Origin: Ceratodon purpureus
Taxonomy: Eukaryota; Streptophyta; Bryopsida; Pseudoditrichales; Ditrichaceae
DNA: 64,000 nucleotides
Assembly: GCA_014871385.1 (NCBI GenBank)
Contig: CM026428.1
Span: 13,952,041-14,016,040, forward strand
Direction of reading: 5' to 3'
In this document: positions 35,686 to 49,225 of the stretch, piece by piece
Layout of the letters: every line of letters starts with the position of its first letter
Position numbering within the stretch: the first letter of the stretch is position 1
Position numbers and translations under genes: made by a program
The notes under the pieces: generated by a model
The model's input: the letters and a program-made list of their open reading frames with translations, nothing else
The model's database searches: none
Told to the model about the DNA's origin: nothing

Positions 35686-38600
35686 CTATAAGATACGAAA
35701 TGCCAATATTAATCAGAAATAATGAGCAAAATTGAAAGCACTAGAACACTCAAAACAAATACGAGAACAGTACTTGCGTACAAACCTTTGATTTTCGTCG
35801 AACAGAAAACAAGCTAAGGAAGGATGATTGTACTCTTCCATCTCGAAAAGTTGACGAGGATATCAATCTATCCGATATAGTCAAATTAAGGTCTTTAATC
35901 GTAGGGAAACTATTACAGTGCGTATGGTAGAATCCTTACTTTCGCATAAGGTACAAGATATCCGCAGCCTGGACCTGTCCTTGACGTTTTTGTTCACCAT
36001 AAATTTGACACGTAACAACATAGGTAAATTTCAGCTCAGCCTGAGCTGCGGCACTGCGAGCTGATCCTTGTGTATCGACCAAAGTAGGAGGGAAGCCCTC
36101 TTCCAGATCTGCTTTTTCAAAAACAAAGTGCTTAAAAAACAAATATCGTGCATTCAAAAAAATCCAGGTGAAAGCCTGAAGACCGGCCATATTTCCAAAG
36201 AAACGCCATTCTCGCCAAGCTGTATGCTAAGACTGAAATACAGATTGCCTACAAGTGCCCACAGTAATGGGCTTTTGTTGAAGTGCAATCTTTAATTATG
36301 ACTTCAAAGCAACATAGAGCAACCAAAAATACATCGTTCCACCACCAAGCAGAAGAGAAACGTAGAAAACAGACACTTTAAAAGGATTATTATGAAGAGA
36401 AAACGAGAGAGTAGAGGCTCATACCTACACCAGATGTACCTTCCTGCATTCCTTGCAGTATTAAAGCCTCTTTGTAATACATCATCCCTCGAACTGTCAC
36501 AATAATCAGCCCAAGTCATTCCTTTTGATTGGTGAGAAGAACGTAGAAAATGGGTACAAATTAATAACTCCAGAATAAATCTGTGTAGTACCTTGTCTAC
36601 ATGATACATTTTCAACCGTGAGAATATCAGAAGTTACTTGGTTCTTCACTTTCAACCTCGATAAAACGTACTGCTAGCCATCAAGTTAGCCAATGTATAC
36701 AGAATGATTACGAAGCCGTACCTGTTCTAGCAAGAGTTTGACCACGATATGAAGCCCAAAGTCGCAACTGAAGCTTCACTTTTAGATCAGATTCATCGGG
36801 TTTCGGCTGTCCAACTTTTTGCAAAACTATGTTCTCAATCAGTCCAATTCTCTCTAGAAAATTGTACCATTCATCTGTCCACGAAATAGAAAATAAAATT
36901 CTCATTAAAAATCATTGTAACATTCTACCGGGAGAAACTCGTAACTGTCGTGTGATTTGGTAAAAAGAGATCTCGAACAGCACAAAGGACAGTGTGTAAT
37001 TCACTTAGAGACGATTAAGTATAACTAAAGTTATATTTAAAGCTAATATGGAATGAAGCTTAAGGAATTCTCATGAACAAGAAACTTAAACAGGACCACC
37101 CACCTGGATAGATCTTCTGGAGATAGAACAAGATGGTAATGCCGTCTTCATTTTCAGCGTTTAGTTTATCCATGTCATACATGACATCCTCCGAGTAATA
37201 GGGGGTAAACACACTGCAGAAAACAAAGTAATGATCAGATTTGGATGCAGATCAGATCAAGAACATCCTAAACACGAAATATCTATATGAACAAACCTGA
37301 CAACGTAGTTAAGATATGTGAGTATCTTAACAATCTAAGGCTAAGCGTACGTGAACCAGAGTAAACAATATATAAAGGGTCGAGAATTCAACAGGAATGC
37401 CGCCAAATGACGAAAACTTACGAGAAAGAAAACATTTTACGTATCGGCGGTGCTCGTGGCATGTGCATGAACAGAGAATTTGTAAAGAATTGCAGACGAC
37501 GACGGGCCTCCAAATTATGAGGTATAGTCTCTGTATTCAGAGTCTTTGACTTTCCCTCTTGGTCCTTGATTTTCTGGACCGTAAGTAGGTTGTTGAGTCT
37601 TATGGCTAGTTTTTGCTGCAGAAAAATACATAGCCCAGTTATTCCAACATAATAGTATGTCTACTATTAGTAATACAACTCAGATGCAATCTAGCAAACT
37701 AGTTACCAAGGCAGGAATAATATATAGGCATAAAGGTTTTATGAACAGACATGAGCTCTATATTCAACAAATGGTATTTCTCTGATTAAGGACGCCACTT
37801 ACTTTATCCTCATCAGGCCAAATCAATTCCTCAAAAAGCCGCCCTTCACGAAGAGCTTCTTGATGGAAAGGCCATTCCTCAAACCTTGCCCTGCAGTAGA
37901 TTGAGGGGCATTCCAACAATTGAGGTCCAGAGGACTAAAATAAATAAATCAAAAAACAATTTAAAAATGATACAAATATAAAAAATGAAAAAAAAAAAAA
38001 AAACAAAAACAAAACGAACAAAACAAAACAAAACAAAAAGACATTAGTACTTTCATTAGCACTTCAAAATTGACCAACAACTTCCGCGGGCAATCAAGGG
38101 GTAAAGGGAATGCTTCTCATCAGTATACTACGATCTATATCTGTGAAAAAATCAACACTGATCTTAATTTTCTGAAACATCATCACATTACTGTCGAATC
38201 AATTTTCTTAGTCATACGAAATGCATTTGTAAACCGTCATAAATTTTTCAGGTCTATTTAATACTTCGACTAAAACTAAATGAAAAAATGGATCTCTGTG
38301 TTTAAACTCGAAACGTATATCATAGATGTTATGTACATAAGTGTTCATCTTTGCGGGAAGTATCAAATGCTAGATTTTCATGTTTTAGATAGAGTACAAC
38401 TTAAATCAATTCGAACAGTTCCAACTTTGGCAAAGTACTTGAAATTCAGGAGTCACTAAAAAGTGGTAGGCTAGGCTGAAGAACATAATCAGGGAACTGC
38501 CAAAATGCACTAGTGAAACAATTTGTAAAGCCACCATCACATCCAAGTAATTAGGAAACGTAGAGCTTAACCTCAAAGGATCTGTAAGAAAGTCTCGCAT

Positions 38601-41600
38601 GACGATGTCATAAAGCTTATGAAAGGCCAGAATTGCTTTAGTTTGACGTTCTAGTACGTATTCGTCGTTCCCCTGCATAGAAAACCCCATCAGCAACCGC
38701 ACCTTTACTCTAATAGAAAACGAAATGAATGGCGTTTTCAGCAGAGAAAAGTATCTAGCTGTTCATGGCAATGTCAACTTACCAATTGCTCGGTGAGGTC
38801 TCTAAGTTTCTCCAACACATCCTTTAGTGCGTTCATCCTGAATAACGTAGTAAAATTACCTTCCCCAAGAGCTTCCTTTATGTTATCAAAAATTGCGCTC
38901 ACCCTGTTAAATTCAACAAAGTAACATCATAATCCAGGAAATTAATATCATATACAAAAAGTACTCGAATATAAAGGAAATATAACAAAAAATTGGCTTA
39001 ACAAACAATTTTCTCAGAGCTTTAAAGACAGAATCCCGCTGACCGATGTGACCGATAAAGAGCCACGAACCCAACTCTTCGGACTGAAGAAAAATTTGGC
39101 ATGATCAACAGAAGCTTTCTACTAGTTTACAGAAACAGGATATGTAGGAGACAGCAGAACTAGGTATAACTACACTTACGTCAAAACGAGGAAAGAATAA
39201 AGGCGATGGAACCCACCAACTACGCCCTTGAGGATGTAGCACACACACCAACAAATCCTCCAACGTATAAAATGACTCCTGCACAGCAGAAGCCATATAC
39301 TCATCGCGCCGTAATTTCTCCCAAAGTGTATCTTGACTCGTCGGCTTGTGTTGAGCAGCAAGCTCAACGGCGATGTGCACCTGCCACAAAACAGAACAGC
39401 CAATTTACAGAATAAAATATCTTATCATCCCCTGCATGATCCAAATTACGCTGAACAATGGGCCAACTTAGAATCTGGGTGTTAAAGACAATCATAGTAC
39501 AAATGCCTGCTGATAGTGTGCATGGTGATGCAAAATACCTTGTTAGCAAGTAGAAATAAAGGCCAACTGATGAGAGTGTTCGGTGCTCCGTTTGGAAACG
39601 ACGGTGAGTTCGGAGGCATTTCCAGGAGAAGCTTTTCTCTGTAATCGACATCACACGAACAATATGTTTCGAATCATTGATTCTAATGATAAAGAATACA
39701 GATGACTAAGTATAAAACACAAGATTTAACATAGGTGATACTAACAAAACTCCACGATTATCACCTGTTATTGATAAGATCTTCTTCACGAAGCGACTCG
39801 ATGACCTTATTCCATACAGGTCGGAACCTTATTGCCTCCCGCTTATCTGCCCAAGCCTGTGTAAGGAACAAAGCCTGAGGTTGTGCAGGATATGATACTT
39901 AACGGAGAGTAAAGTAAACTAAGAACTACCGAGCTGCTGAAATAAATTATCAACTTTATAGGTTTTACTCGACATGATAATTTGGACAAAACTAACAGCT
40001 TCTGCAAAAGACGCCATTATACTCATTTGAATATAGAGAACTATCCAGAAGCGACAAGGCACACACAAAATACAATAACCAGAGATACAAGCAGGACGAA
40101 ATTAGAGAAGTTTGCTAAAATATAGAAAGCAAAAAACATGCAAGCACCTTGTTCTGTATTGATTCGCCTGGCTGTAGAGGTGGGTCTGAGCTAAACCTGC
40201 ACTTAGCCACAACCGACTGTTTGGAGAATCCTGTCTAGTGATGATCTAACTGACAAGGAGTTTCAAGTGCCACACAATCATGCACCGAACGGACTAAAAC
40301 ATGTCAAATCATGCAGGAATACAATGCCAGGTTTACGTTCCTTGCTAATGGAAAAAATTAACCTTAAAGGTCTGTTGTTTATGTCCGAAAAGATTACTAG
40401 ACACAACTTATGGGGAAAAAAACGAACCTGTTCACAGGCGCTTGCATATGTTTCACAAAAACTCGAGGATAATTTGGAAACCTTTTTCGCAGCATTTCCA
40501 AAGTTCGGATCTGACAAATGAACCGAAAAGTACACCTCAAGATTCAACGACGACTTACCTTCTCAATAATCTAAATGCTGCAAAGTTGAATCAATAACTA
40601 TCACAACGGGAGCCTCAAAAAATGAGAGGTTCAGGCTTCAGAATGCGCATCTAAAAGGAAGCCTGATTAGAGCAGCAAGAGTAGAACCAATGTTACACTT
40701 CCTGATCCAGCTGCATATCATACAGACTAATGACGCAAGTAAATCAATACACGGCAATCACAGCATAGTGGGCAATCAGAGCCTAAGCTCAATGTCATCT
40801 TATACACCATAAATATTTATGAATTGCAAGTATTACAAGTCCGTTTGAATCACGAGGGCATTGAATAAGAAATAGATAAGTGAATCACTGACCTCTCCTA
40901 GCTTATCCCGTGCACCTTCAATTCCCCCTAGCAAGGCTGAAACAACGGTGTACCAAATTTGCGTATCCAGAAAGTAGATCTGTAGAGCGAAAACATAGAA
41001 TTACAAGTGGATCATTATAGAACTGTTATCTGATAAATCAATGACCTAGATACCAAATCCAAGTCAAGATGAGACGACCTAGTAAATCCCAAGACTCATA
41101 CTATATAAGAAAGATTCTAAACTAAAATCTACGTAGACCAGAACCACTGAATCACCCACAAGAGACGTAATGAGAATGCACAAGGGGCGGTTGGGATTTC
41201 TATAAGTGGTTCAGGTGCAGTCAGGCGCACACAAGTTTGAATTGATGAGATCCAGGTTAAAGACAGCATGGTTACCATGACAACTGGTGCCCAAAGTGAC
41301 AAAACCGTGAGGGCATTGTGATTACCTGCCCCAAAAAACAATAGAAGTATAAAATCAGTCACCAGTTTTTACAACCCCACAAATAGTGCAGCTCTGAATA
41401 CAAACAGTTTTTTTACACAAATATGACACGGTTGTAAAAGTTTGCCCACTCACTGTCTGAAACGTAGTCAGGCCACTTGTACTTTATGTTGTCGAATCCT
41501 ATGATCAGTCTAGTAGGTTCAACCAGTGGCATAATCTGACACAGAGATAACTTGTGAGAAACAAAACAATCGAAGACTATGATCGATGCATCGTAGGGCA

Positions 41601-44600
41601 ATTTCTACCAGTAATCTGGAATACGATACAAAAAATCAAAAGAATCCATATGTAAATTACATGAAAAAATGTGTGAAGCTGTCATGATTTCTAAAAACTG
41701 CTAGTTTCCTTCGAGATCGAAAGTCGAGTTCCATCTCCGAACTTACAATGCAAGGGAAGCCTCTGCTGAAGTTAAAAGTAGGTGTAGTGTTTACCTGGAA
41801 ATGCATGGCGAAAGCAAATTTGCAAGCCAATATGAAAACCCAGAATATTGAGTACCTGTTCCAAGTGCGAAGAGACTTAGATTCCGAAACGTTGGTTTCA
41901 TCTTAACCACCTTTAATTACTAGAAAGGAGGCTGACAATGTCTTGCATTCTTTGCATTGCGATTTCAGATATATCAAGACAGCATTAAGTAGACTAGCAC
42001 AAGTTGTCCGAATAACAAATACCAAACAAAACCAAAAAAAAATTGCTTACTTCGCATAGTTGCGAGTCCTTTCGTACATACTGCGTCCGACATAATATCG
42101 TTCCTGTGCATGGAAAGAAGGCAATGTTCATAAATGAAACGATTTACAACTACAGCGGCTCAACGACATGCGACAGCTTTCAGGGCAACGTGGTATACAG
42201 TGGCGTCGTCTTCTAGGCTTACCCAATCGTCGTAAGTCAGATCGAAAACCTACTCAGGATAATACAGTTGCTATTTCAAATAAGAACACTGGGAAAATCG
42301 CAGCTCATGATTAGAATAGATGCATATTGATGGAACTTAAAAGATAAAATCTGCACCTGATGCAGCCACTTAACGAACTGAAAGAAATACACATTTGAAC
42401 ATTTGGCAGCCTGCCTTTGGAGCCAAGGCATACGCAGAAGGAAAACGAACACCAAATTCGCCCCAGCATAACTTGACACAAGGATGTAATATATGCGAAA
42501 CCATGAACCTGACCCATCATTCCTTGAATCCTCTTGAAGGGTTTTTCTGCGGTAATTCACATTGAATCAGTACTAAGAACAGACAAAGACTTCAAATTAA
42601 GCGCTACTGAAACAATGAATCCTCCCAATATAGTACAATGCCTGATCGGGTAAAAGGTGTACAACGCCTGCCTTCACTTATATTCAAAACAAGAACCAAC
42701 TGAGGGCAGAAATCTAGTTCTCATCGAGTCAATAGCAACTCTGTTTGCACAACCTCTCGGGAGCAATATAGAATTAGAACTCGGAACTTAGTCAATGTAT
42801 TTTACTGCCCTCATTGATGTGGTGTTCACAAAATACCTTCCCCTCTCTGGTTTGCATTTACCCAAGGTCACTAAGGACAGCAACCCACTAAAAACCTATG
42901 ATTGTTCATTTCAAAAGCAATCCACAGGAGCAAGATTACTTGAAAACTCACACATAGAGAAATAAGATAGCAGCCGACAGACAAGCAAACCAAATCAACC
43001 GAAGAAGCATCCTTGCAACCGTTTGAAGACGGGTACTTTTGAACGCCCCCCACATGAACACCACGTCGAATAGTGCTGCACAATTAGAGGTCATCTTTCA
43101 CTTATAAGGCTATGACATGACCCAAAAAAAAAATGGTTAGCCAAATCAATGGAAACATTTAATAAGAATATGATGTGAATGTTGGAGCTTTAAACTTCGA
43201 ATTTGAAGCCTACCCCAAATTCTAAGTCTGGCTGGAGGCAACCAATTTAAAGAGGAGACTACTGTGCACACAAAGGGTAGTGGGAGGAGAAATCTTGGAT
43301 CTAAAACTAGCAAAGTAAAGCAGGGCTCCACAAACATGAATATTTCTAGATGTGAAACGCTTAGGAACTCATTTCTCTAAATATTACTTCTCATATATGA
43401 CTCAGTATTCAAGGCTCCTCCCTAGAATGCCTATGTTTCAGCTAAACAACTTTTAATTGCATTTGGAAATCACTAGACCAAACCCCTTGACAAATGTATA
43501 TTTTAAGTTCCCAATGGTATTGTCCAATGATAGTAACAGAGCCAACTCACATTGTATTAATTTCATAACAACAAACGTAGGACCAACGCTCATAATCCTC
43601 TTGATAGTCCGCACATGCAGATTCAAGTTTCCATTCTTGCTGCAGAAACCCCATATCGCTAATCCCTGAAATGCAACACACGTACAAGTCAAAACGCTAT
43701 GTTCAAAGCCGGTATGATAAGTCATCGTTCAACTGCTATTATGCCCCAAGTACTAAAGAGATCTTTATTTAAAACTTCACTCTATTGATAGTAACAACAA
43801 GCAAAATCAGAAAATAGCATCCGAAGGGATGGATCTGCAGAAATGCTTCCTATCAGCATTCACAAGAATACGAAATAACTAACCTGAAGCATGCAGATTA
43901 AGAATATCCACAGCCGATGAAAGCTGTGGTAGAGATGAAATCCTGTACGATGCTCCACAAAGTGCACTTTTCCAACTCTGCGTTTTAATTTTGGTTCGGT
44001 ACGAAGAGGGGCTACAAGAGGATCTCTCTCTGGGTCAGGGTTGGGTGTTTTAGGAAGAAATGCCTGCAAAAGCGTTCAACGGAAGACACTGAAGAAGTTA
44101 AAATGAAAATTTGATAATAGATGTAAAACGACGTTCAAAGATAGACCAAGAGCCATTTAGTGATGATCCCTCAAGCATTACTATCTATAAGCCAAACAAA
44201 AAAGGAAGGAAACGGGATGAAAGCTAGAATCGAGTTACAAGACCACATTACACTCTTAGTAAAACAGATTACACATTGTTGAGGGTCACCAAGAAAACAT
44301 TGAGCGTGTATCTTCAAAAAACAAGAAGACAAACTCCAGAATCGACATGCTTCATTTTTCAACAAACCTCTTTCTTAGATCTCTTCTCTCTTGGAGGCTT
44401 AAAAAATCCTGCATTTAGATTCCATGGCCAACGGAGTTCCAAAAAGCAAGCAGGTTGCCTGCACTCACCGGATAATAATTGTATCACCATAACTATCATT
44501 AGAAACAACAGCTTGAGGAGCAAAAATGCCATCTCCGAGAAAATTTGATGATGCCGTACAATTTGTAATGAAGTGAAAGCCAGGCACACACTTGAATCAT

Positions 44601-47600
44601 AATATCACTCATAGTACATAGTAAGTGTCTTACCAGAAGTATTCATTGAAATCGTCATAATTCCGCCAGCGCGAATGTGGTGCCTGTCCCCCATGACTAA
44701 ATTTTGCCTCCTGGAGCAGTCAAAGCAGCGGCTGTCAGTGACTGGATCCTATTGGAAGCATATAACTGTCGATCCAGCTTCAATATTCGACTCACCAATC
44801 TGAGCCAGTCTTTAATATGTGAACCTTTGAACAATTTACTCAATAATTAAACAAGGATCCAATCTAAATAATGATGACAACGCCATGAATATGGCCACAA
44901 CGACTTTCTCAAATTTATCTACCTCAAAATAAATAGTCAGCAAATTTCAATAGAAAACGAGCACGAGGAGCTTCACAGTACTCTACAACTATAAGTCAGG
45001 AAAGACACCATTCCATATAATGCAATCCTTGGAAAACATTCTCATGCGATTTAGAACCAATTAAGTCTTACAATCCTAAATACGTAAAATGTACCAACAA
45101 GATCAAAACATGCATCCGGCATCTCTGTAAAGTATGAGCACTTTACCGCGGCCACAATATCATACACAGGGGTGATGATCTGTTCCAAAAACGAATACTC
45201 TATGGAACCGTCTGCATTTGGCTTCACTGTCGTTGACCTTTCAACGTGAGGTCTCTCTAGCAAATCAAAACACTCATCCGCCAGCTGTTCATAGACAATA
45301 CAACCACCTCAAATTTCTGACTGGTGGGCAATTCAAAATAGACTGTCAAATTCATTCATGCGACCAGAAATACATTTAGTTAAAGTAAACAAGAACAACA
45401 AAATTAATGCGCTCTCAACTAATTTCAGGGAGGAACGTCCAAGCTTAAACGTGCCCTTCGACACTTCGTTCTTTTACTTACGTGATGAAATATGTAACAA
45501 AGGCACTCCGGCATAAAACGGAGGTTTGCAGCCTCGCCCCATACCAAGAGGTAAAGAGCAGTTAAGCAAAGCCTCCTTTGTTGTGTGAAAGCCCTGCAGT
45601 ATCCGAACAAGGTTATAGAGGAATGACATTTGCGCAATATTTATAGCCAAAAATTACAGTAGCACTTCTTGATGCTTTGGGTTTCTACAACCAGACTTCG
45701 GACAGTCCATGAGTTCACAGAAATGTAATTCTGAATTGGTTCGGAGAAAAAGGCGTGTGAGACAGGTATAATCGCCATATTTAAACCTGCTTTCCACACA
45801 GTTTGCAACACTTTATGAACAACAACCATATTCTACAGAACACCAATGCTGAATCGAGCTATCTAGTCCCTAAGCCACTAAGTTGAATTAGTAGAATCAT
45901 ACCGTTTAGATTGAGGCTCTCTTCGTAAAAAATGACACCATCGCACGTAGTTTTGCAAGATCCGCTCATGTACATCATGGATAGCTCTATCTGCCATCTA
46001 TTTAGGGAAAATACAGACAGATCAGGATTCTGCCATTGGTGAAGAAACAAAGGAGACTGTATTCACCAAGACACCCTTACTATCGAGTACTAAGAGAGAT
46101 AGCTCATGTATTAGAATATATCGTGAAATTCACCTTGTCTGTATCACCCTCTCTGCTCTGGTCAACGGTGCCCAGACGCGACTGAGCACTAGCCAAAAGC
46201 AAGATTAGATGTTCCCGCTGGTTGGCTACGTTGTCTTTCTGCGGGCACAAAGGAAATAGAAATCTATAAACTTCATCAATGAGTCTTCACCAGGCACTGT
46301 AGAAGCGCCCCATAGACCGTAAAATTTGCAGAAAGACAGGCCACAGCTTTTAACTACTGACCAAATTGCACATGTACAGCTTCAAATTATAATAACCACA
46401 ATGAGTACCGTCCTATATGATACCTGGAAGCCAAATGCGTAGTGCAAAAAATCAAAAACGTCCAAAACCCTGTCCGCTGGTAAGACAGCGTCAGATGGGA
46501 ATCGTGGCAAGTCTGTAGTATATCTCAGAATCCTTGTTGCACCCACCACCTAGACACAGTCAAAAATATCACCTCAATGCCAGTACCAAAATTAAACGAG
46601 GGAATCAAGTACGCAGATTCTACAACCAAAGAAATTATGTTGTATCCTCACTAAGATTCACATCATGCACCAACTTCAAAACAAAGTTACTAGCCAAGTA
46701 GTCAACACGGTGTAAGATTGATAAATAAATTCACACAAGAACAAAGTTATTGTAGTCCTAGTGATGGCACAAGACCCTTAGGTGCACCCATGTGTATCTC
46801 AAAATTCATATTTTGGATAACGTAATATTCTGATATATAGAAACTTTTCAGCACAATACGAGTACGCCTTTCCGGCTCAATACACCATGGAATATGGGTA
46901 AATCTTAGAAAATTTGACCTCAGAGAAGTGCTCAAACGGATTGATAACGGCAGGAGTATCAGAGGTCTCAGGGGTCTCCAATGGCAGAATATTGTAAGAT
47001 TTAAACCCCTTGACCTTTGCAGCATCCGACTCCATAACCCTTCTTTCCTGCATATGGTAGGATGCTGCCATTAATAAGCCACTACTCACTAGTCACAAAA
47101 TAACAATCGTATTGTTCTATTGTTTTCCTGCATACCTAAAAGAATGTTAGGTTGAGCTTAAACATCTTTCGTTCAAGGTTATCAAAACCGGAATCTCATA
47201 TAAGTGATAAGTTATTAAAAATCATAATTAACTGAGCATGGAACTTATTAAGACAAAAAAAGTATGTCATATAAAGCAAAATAGCAATATAAGGTATAGG
47301 CATAGGAATATCTCAAATGATGCTAAATTGAAAGAACTCACGTCAGTGTCCTGAAATCTGGAAGCATCTTCAGGTTCTGCTTCTTTCAACAAAGCCTCGA
47401 CAACATCATTCAATATACTTGATATCTCATAGATTCTTCTCAATTTCTCGAAACTCTGATCCTGGCTACGGCTGCATGCATCAACAACAGAAATCATGAT
47501 TTCAACAGCATAGTATCACAGGAACTCAAAATCAAAACTAACACGTGAAAAGGAAATTAGATTTTCGACACATCGCAGACCGAATAAGATTAGAGCGCAT

Positions 47601-49225
47601 GTGTCAGATCAAAGAAACGAACGTAAATGCACCTGTCCGGCATCAGGTCGGTGGAAGCTCCTAGTCTCCGCACTTGAGCAGCTTCTTCAAGTGATTCAAT
47701 TTCATTTGCTTCCCTGTACCATGTATAATAGTCCAGAAGTATTCTAAGGTCTTGACTCCGATCCACTGCTCCATGCCGATCTACGAATTGCTTTTGCTGC
47801 AATTCAAATGCGCCCATAATTTAACTTTGGAACAAGATATTCATCCTTACTACAGGGACCAATTAGCGACAAGATCAAAATCATTATAATCATCATCAAA
47901 AATCATAATCATTATAAGTTAAAAAAGGAAAAGCACAAGACCAAGAAAAAAAGTTTAAAAAAATCACTCATACTGAAGTGCAGTATATTGAATGTGATGA
48001 TTGAACAAGTTCTCATATTTCACCACACCAAAGCAACCAATTTCTGAGTTGCCAAAATTAATAGGAAACAGTATAACAACCTTGATAAGAGACTTTAAAC
48101 CAGTTTTGAACTGCAAAACGCCTCTTCCTTCACTATTCGGATCCAACTGTTGAGTCAACCTGTATGCATGCTCAGCCACTAGCCCAAGCCCACACGCCAT
48201 CGTTAGTCTCAGACTGCACAGGGGTATCAACGGTGCTAAGGCTATAGCGCACTAGAAAATGCCTGGGAATTGCTCGCACCTAATTGCGCGTGTGGATCAA
48301 GCGAATTAGGTGTTGACGTAAGTATGACCTAAGTAATTCGTGACATCAGGAGGCCTTGCATTACAACGCAGGAAAAGAAAAGCTTATGTATTTGTCACTG
48401 ACTTTATCAGCTTCTGAAAATGGGTAAGTTTTAGACAAGACAACAAAAACCGAGCCAAACCTCACAAGCATGTATAAAGGCAATTCCTTCAGCTTCTCAA
48501 AACCATGATTGCAGGGACGGCGCAAACATGTAAATACTGAAATTTACCATATTCACCGACCACGATAAACCACACAGCAGACAGCTGAAAATTGAAAAAA
48601 GGCTACAGACTTGCGTCTAGAGAACAAATAAAAGAAACTAAGAACGAGTTCTCATAATAATATCAAAAATAGGAACTGATACAGAAACTTATTAAGAGAC
48701 CTAAGGAAGAAGATGTGGTCATTCAGTCATTGTTTCACAAACGATGAGCATTTTAAAGAAACGAAAACAGAAATTGAACGAAAAAAATGTCATCGCTCTC
48801 TTTTGTCTTCTCTCTGACTATCAGCGCCATAAGATGATAATCCTTACGAGCTCACTTCTCATTAATGAAATAAAGCTTCTGATAGTTCTCTCAGAGCTCC
48901 CTAGCAAATATGGGGCAGAGGGAGATAATAAGTGCAAAACTCACAAGGCTTGCAATATTCATAAAAACTTACAAATACGAGCCACTTGACCATTTTCGCG
49001 TCCAATCTCATCGGCAGCTTGCAGGACAGCATCAATATTGGCCTGCTGTGCCAAGGACTGAGGCGCCAACTCGTCCCTTTGGCCGGAATTGCTGCCAGGC
49101 CCCCTCCCATCACGATTGTAGCTGGCTCTTCCCAGATCTGTGCGAACCGCTCTCGCAACAAGCTTCTCCCAATTCCCTAGCACACGCCTCGAAATCCGCT
49201 GCGGATTCCTGGGAGGCCTCTCCAT
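29085..49225 (-). CDS. CALS: Callose synthase (1,3-beta-glucan synthase), GSL8/GSL10 clade
   Basis: Fifty-one exons join in phase to 1999 codons plus stop, the full family length. It is a plasma-membrane enzyme polymerising UDP-glucose into callose; GSL8/GSL10 relatives act in cytokinesis, pollen and plasmodesmata. The N-terminus has NWEKLVARAVRTDLGR and ANIDAVLQAADEI, diagnostic of this clade rather than CALS1. FKS1-domain residues include WGEAANLRFMPECLCYIFHH (~385-404). A first membrane cluster spans ~545-800. The cytosolic catalytic region has RRRLQFFTNSLF (~1125), SVFTPYYSE (~1150), RGQTLARTVRGMMYY (~1229) and the putative UDP-glucose motif RSTG (~1688). A second membrane cluster runs to the end, which reads FNQAFSRGLEISLILSGN. 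No frameshift or stop was found. The start ATG at 49223-49225 opens the conserved N-terminus. The junction of exons 26/27 has an alternative (see findings). Confidence 0.96.
34157..34204. repeat. Exact 24-bp tandem duplication in a CALS intron
   Basis: Two identical adjacent copies of a 24-bp unit beginning GCTTGATCCAATTTAATATC lie in the intron between exons 39 and 38. It looks like a recent slippage or duplication event with no evident role. Confidence 0.95.
35940..41855 (-). other. CALS: CALS exon map, exons 18-34
   Basis: Exon 18 41795-41855; 19 41454-41535; 20 41276-41325; 21 40893-40979; 22 40428-40510; 23 40148-40196; 24 39765-39856; 25 39539-39638; 26 39217-39380; 27 38783-38903; 28 38572-38672; 29 37803-37890; 30 37422-37615; 31 37104-37213; 32 36722-36874; 33 36425-36493; 34 35940-36108. 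Exon 20 is only 50 bp. The intron between exons 28 and 29 (37891-38571) carries an A-rich tract. The intron between exons 26 and 27 carries a possible in-frame cassette exon. Confidence 0.85.
37988..38039. repeat. A-rich simple repeat (AAAAC-type) in a CALS intron
   Basis: A poly-A run followed by repeated AAAAC/AAAACG units in the intron between exons 29 and 28. It is a microsatellite. Confidence 0.9.
42051..49225 (-). other. CALS: CALS exon map, exons 1-17
   Basis: Exon 1 48973-49225; 2 48081-48178; 3 47633-47796; 4 47342-47471; 5 46919-47047; 6 46424-46549; 7 46134-46238; 8 45903-45997; 9 45482-45593; 10 45147-45284; 11 44634-44710; 12 44368-44458; 13 43884-44063; 14 43551-43665; 15 42952-43075; 16 42357-42546; 17 42051-42103. 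All are GT-AG and phase-consistent (726 codons plus two bases). The donor of exon 5 (GAG|GTCAAA) is weak. Exon 15 uses the second of two overlapping donors, ending TATGT. Confidence 0.85.
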
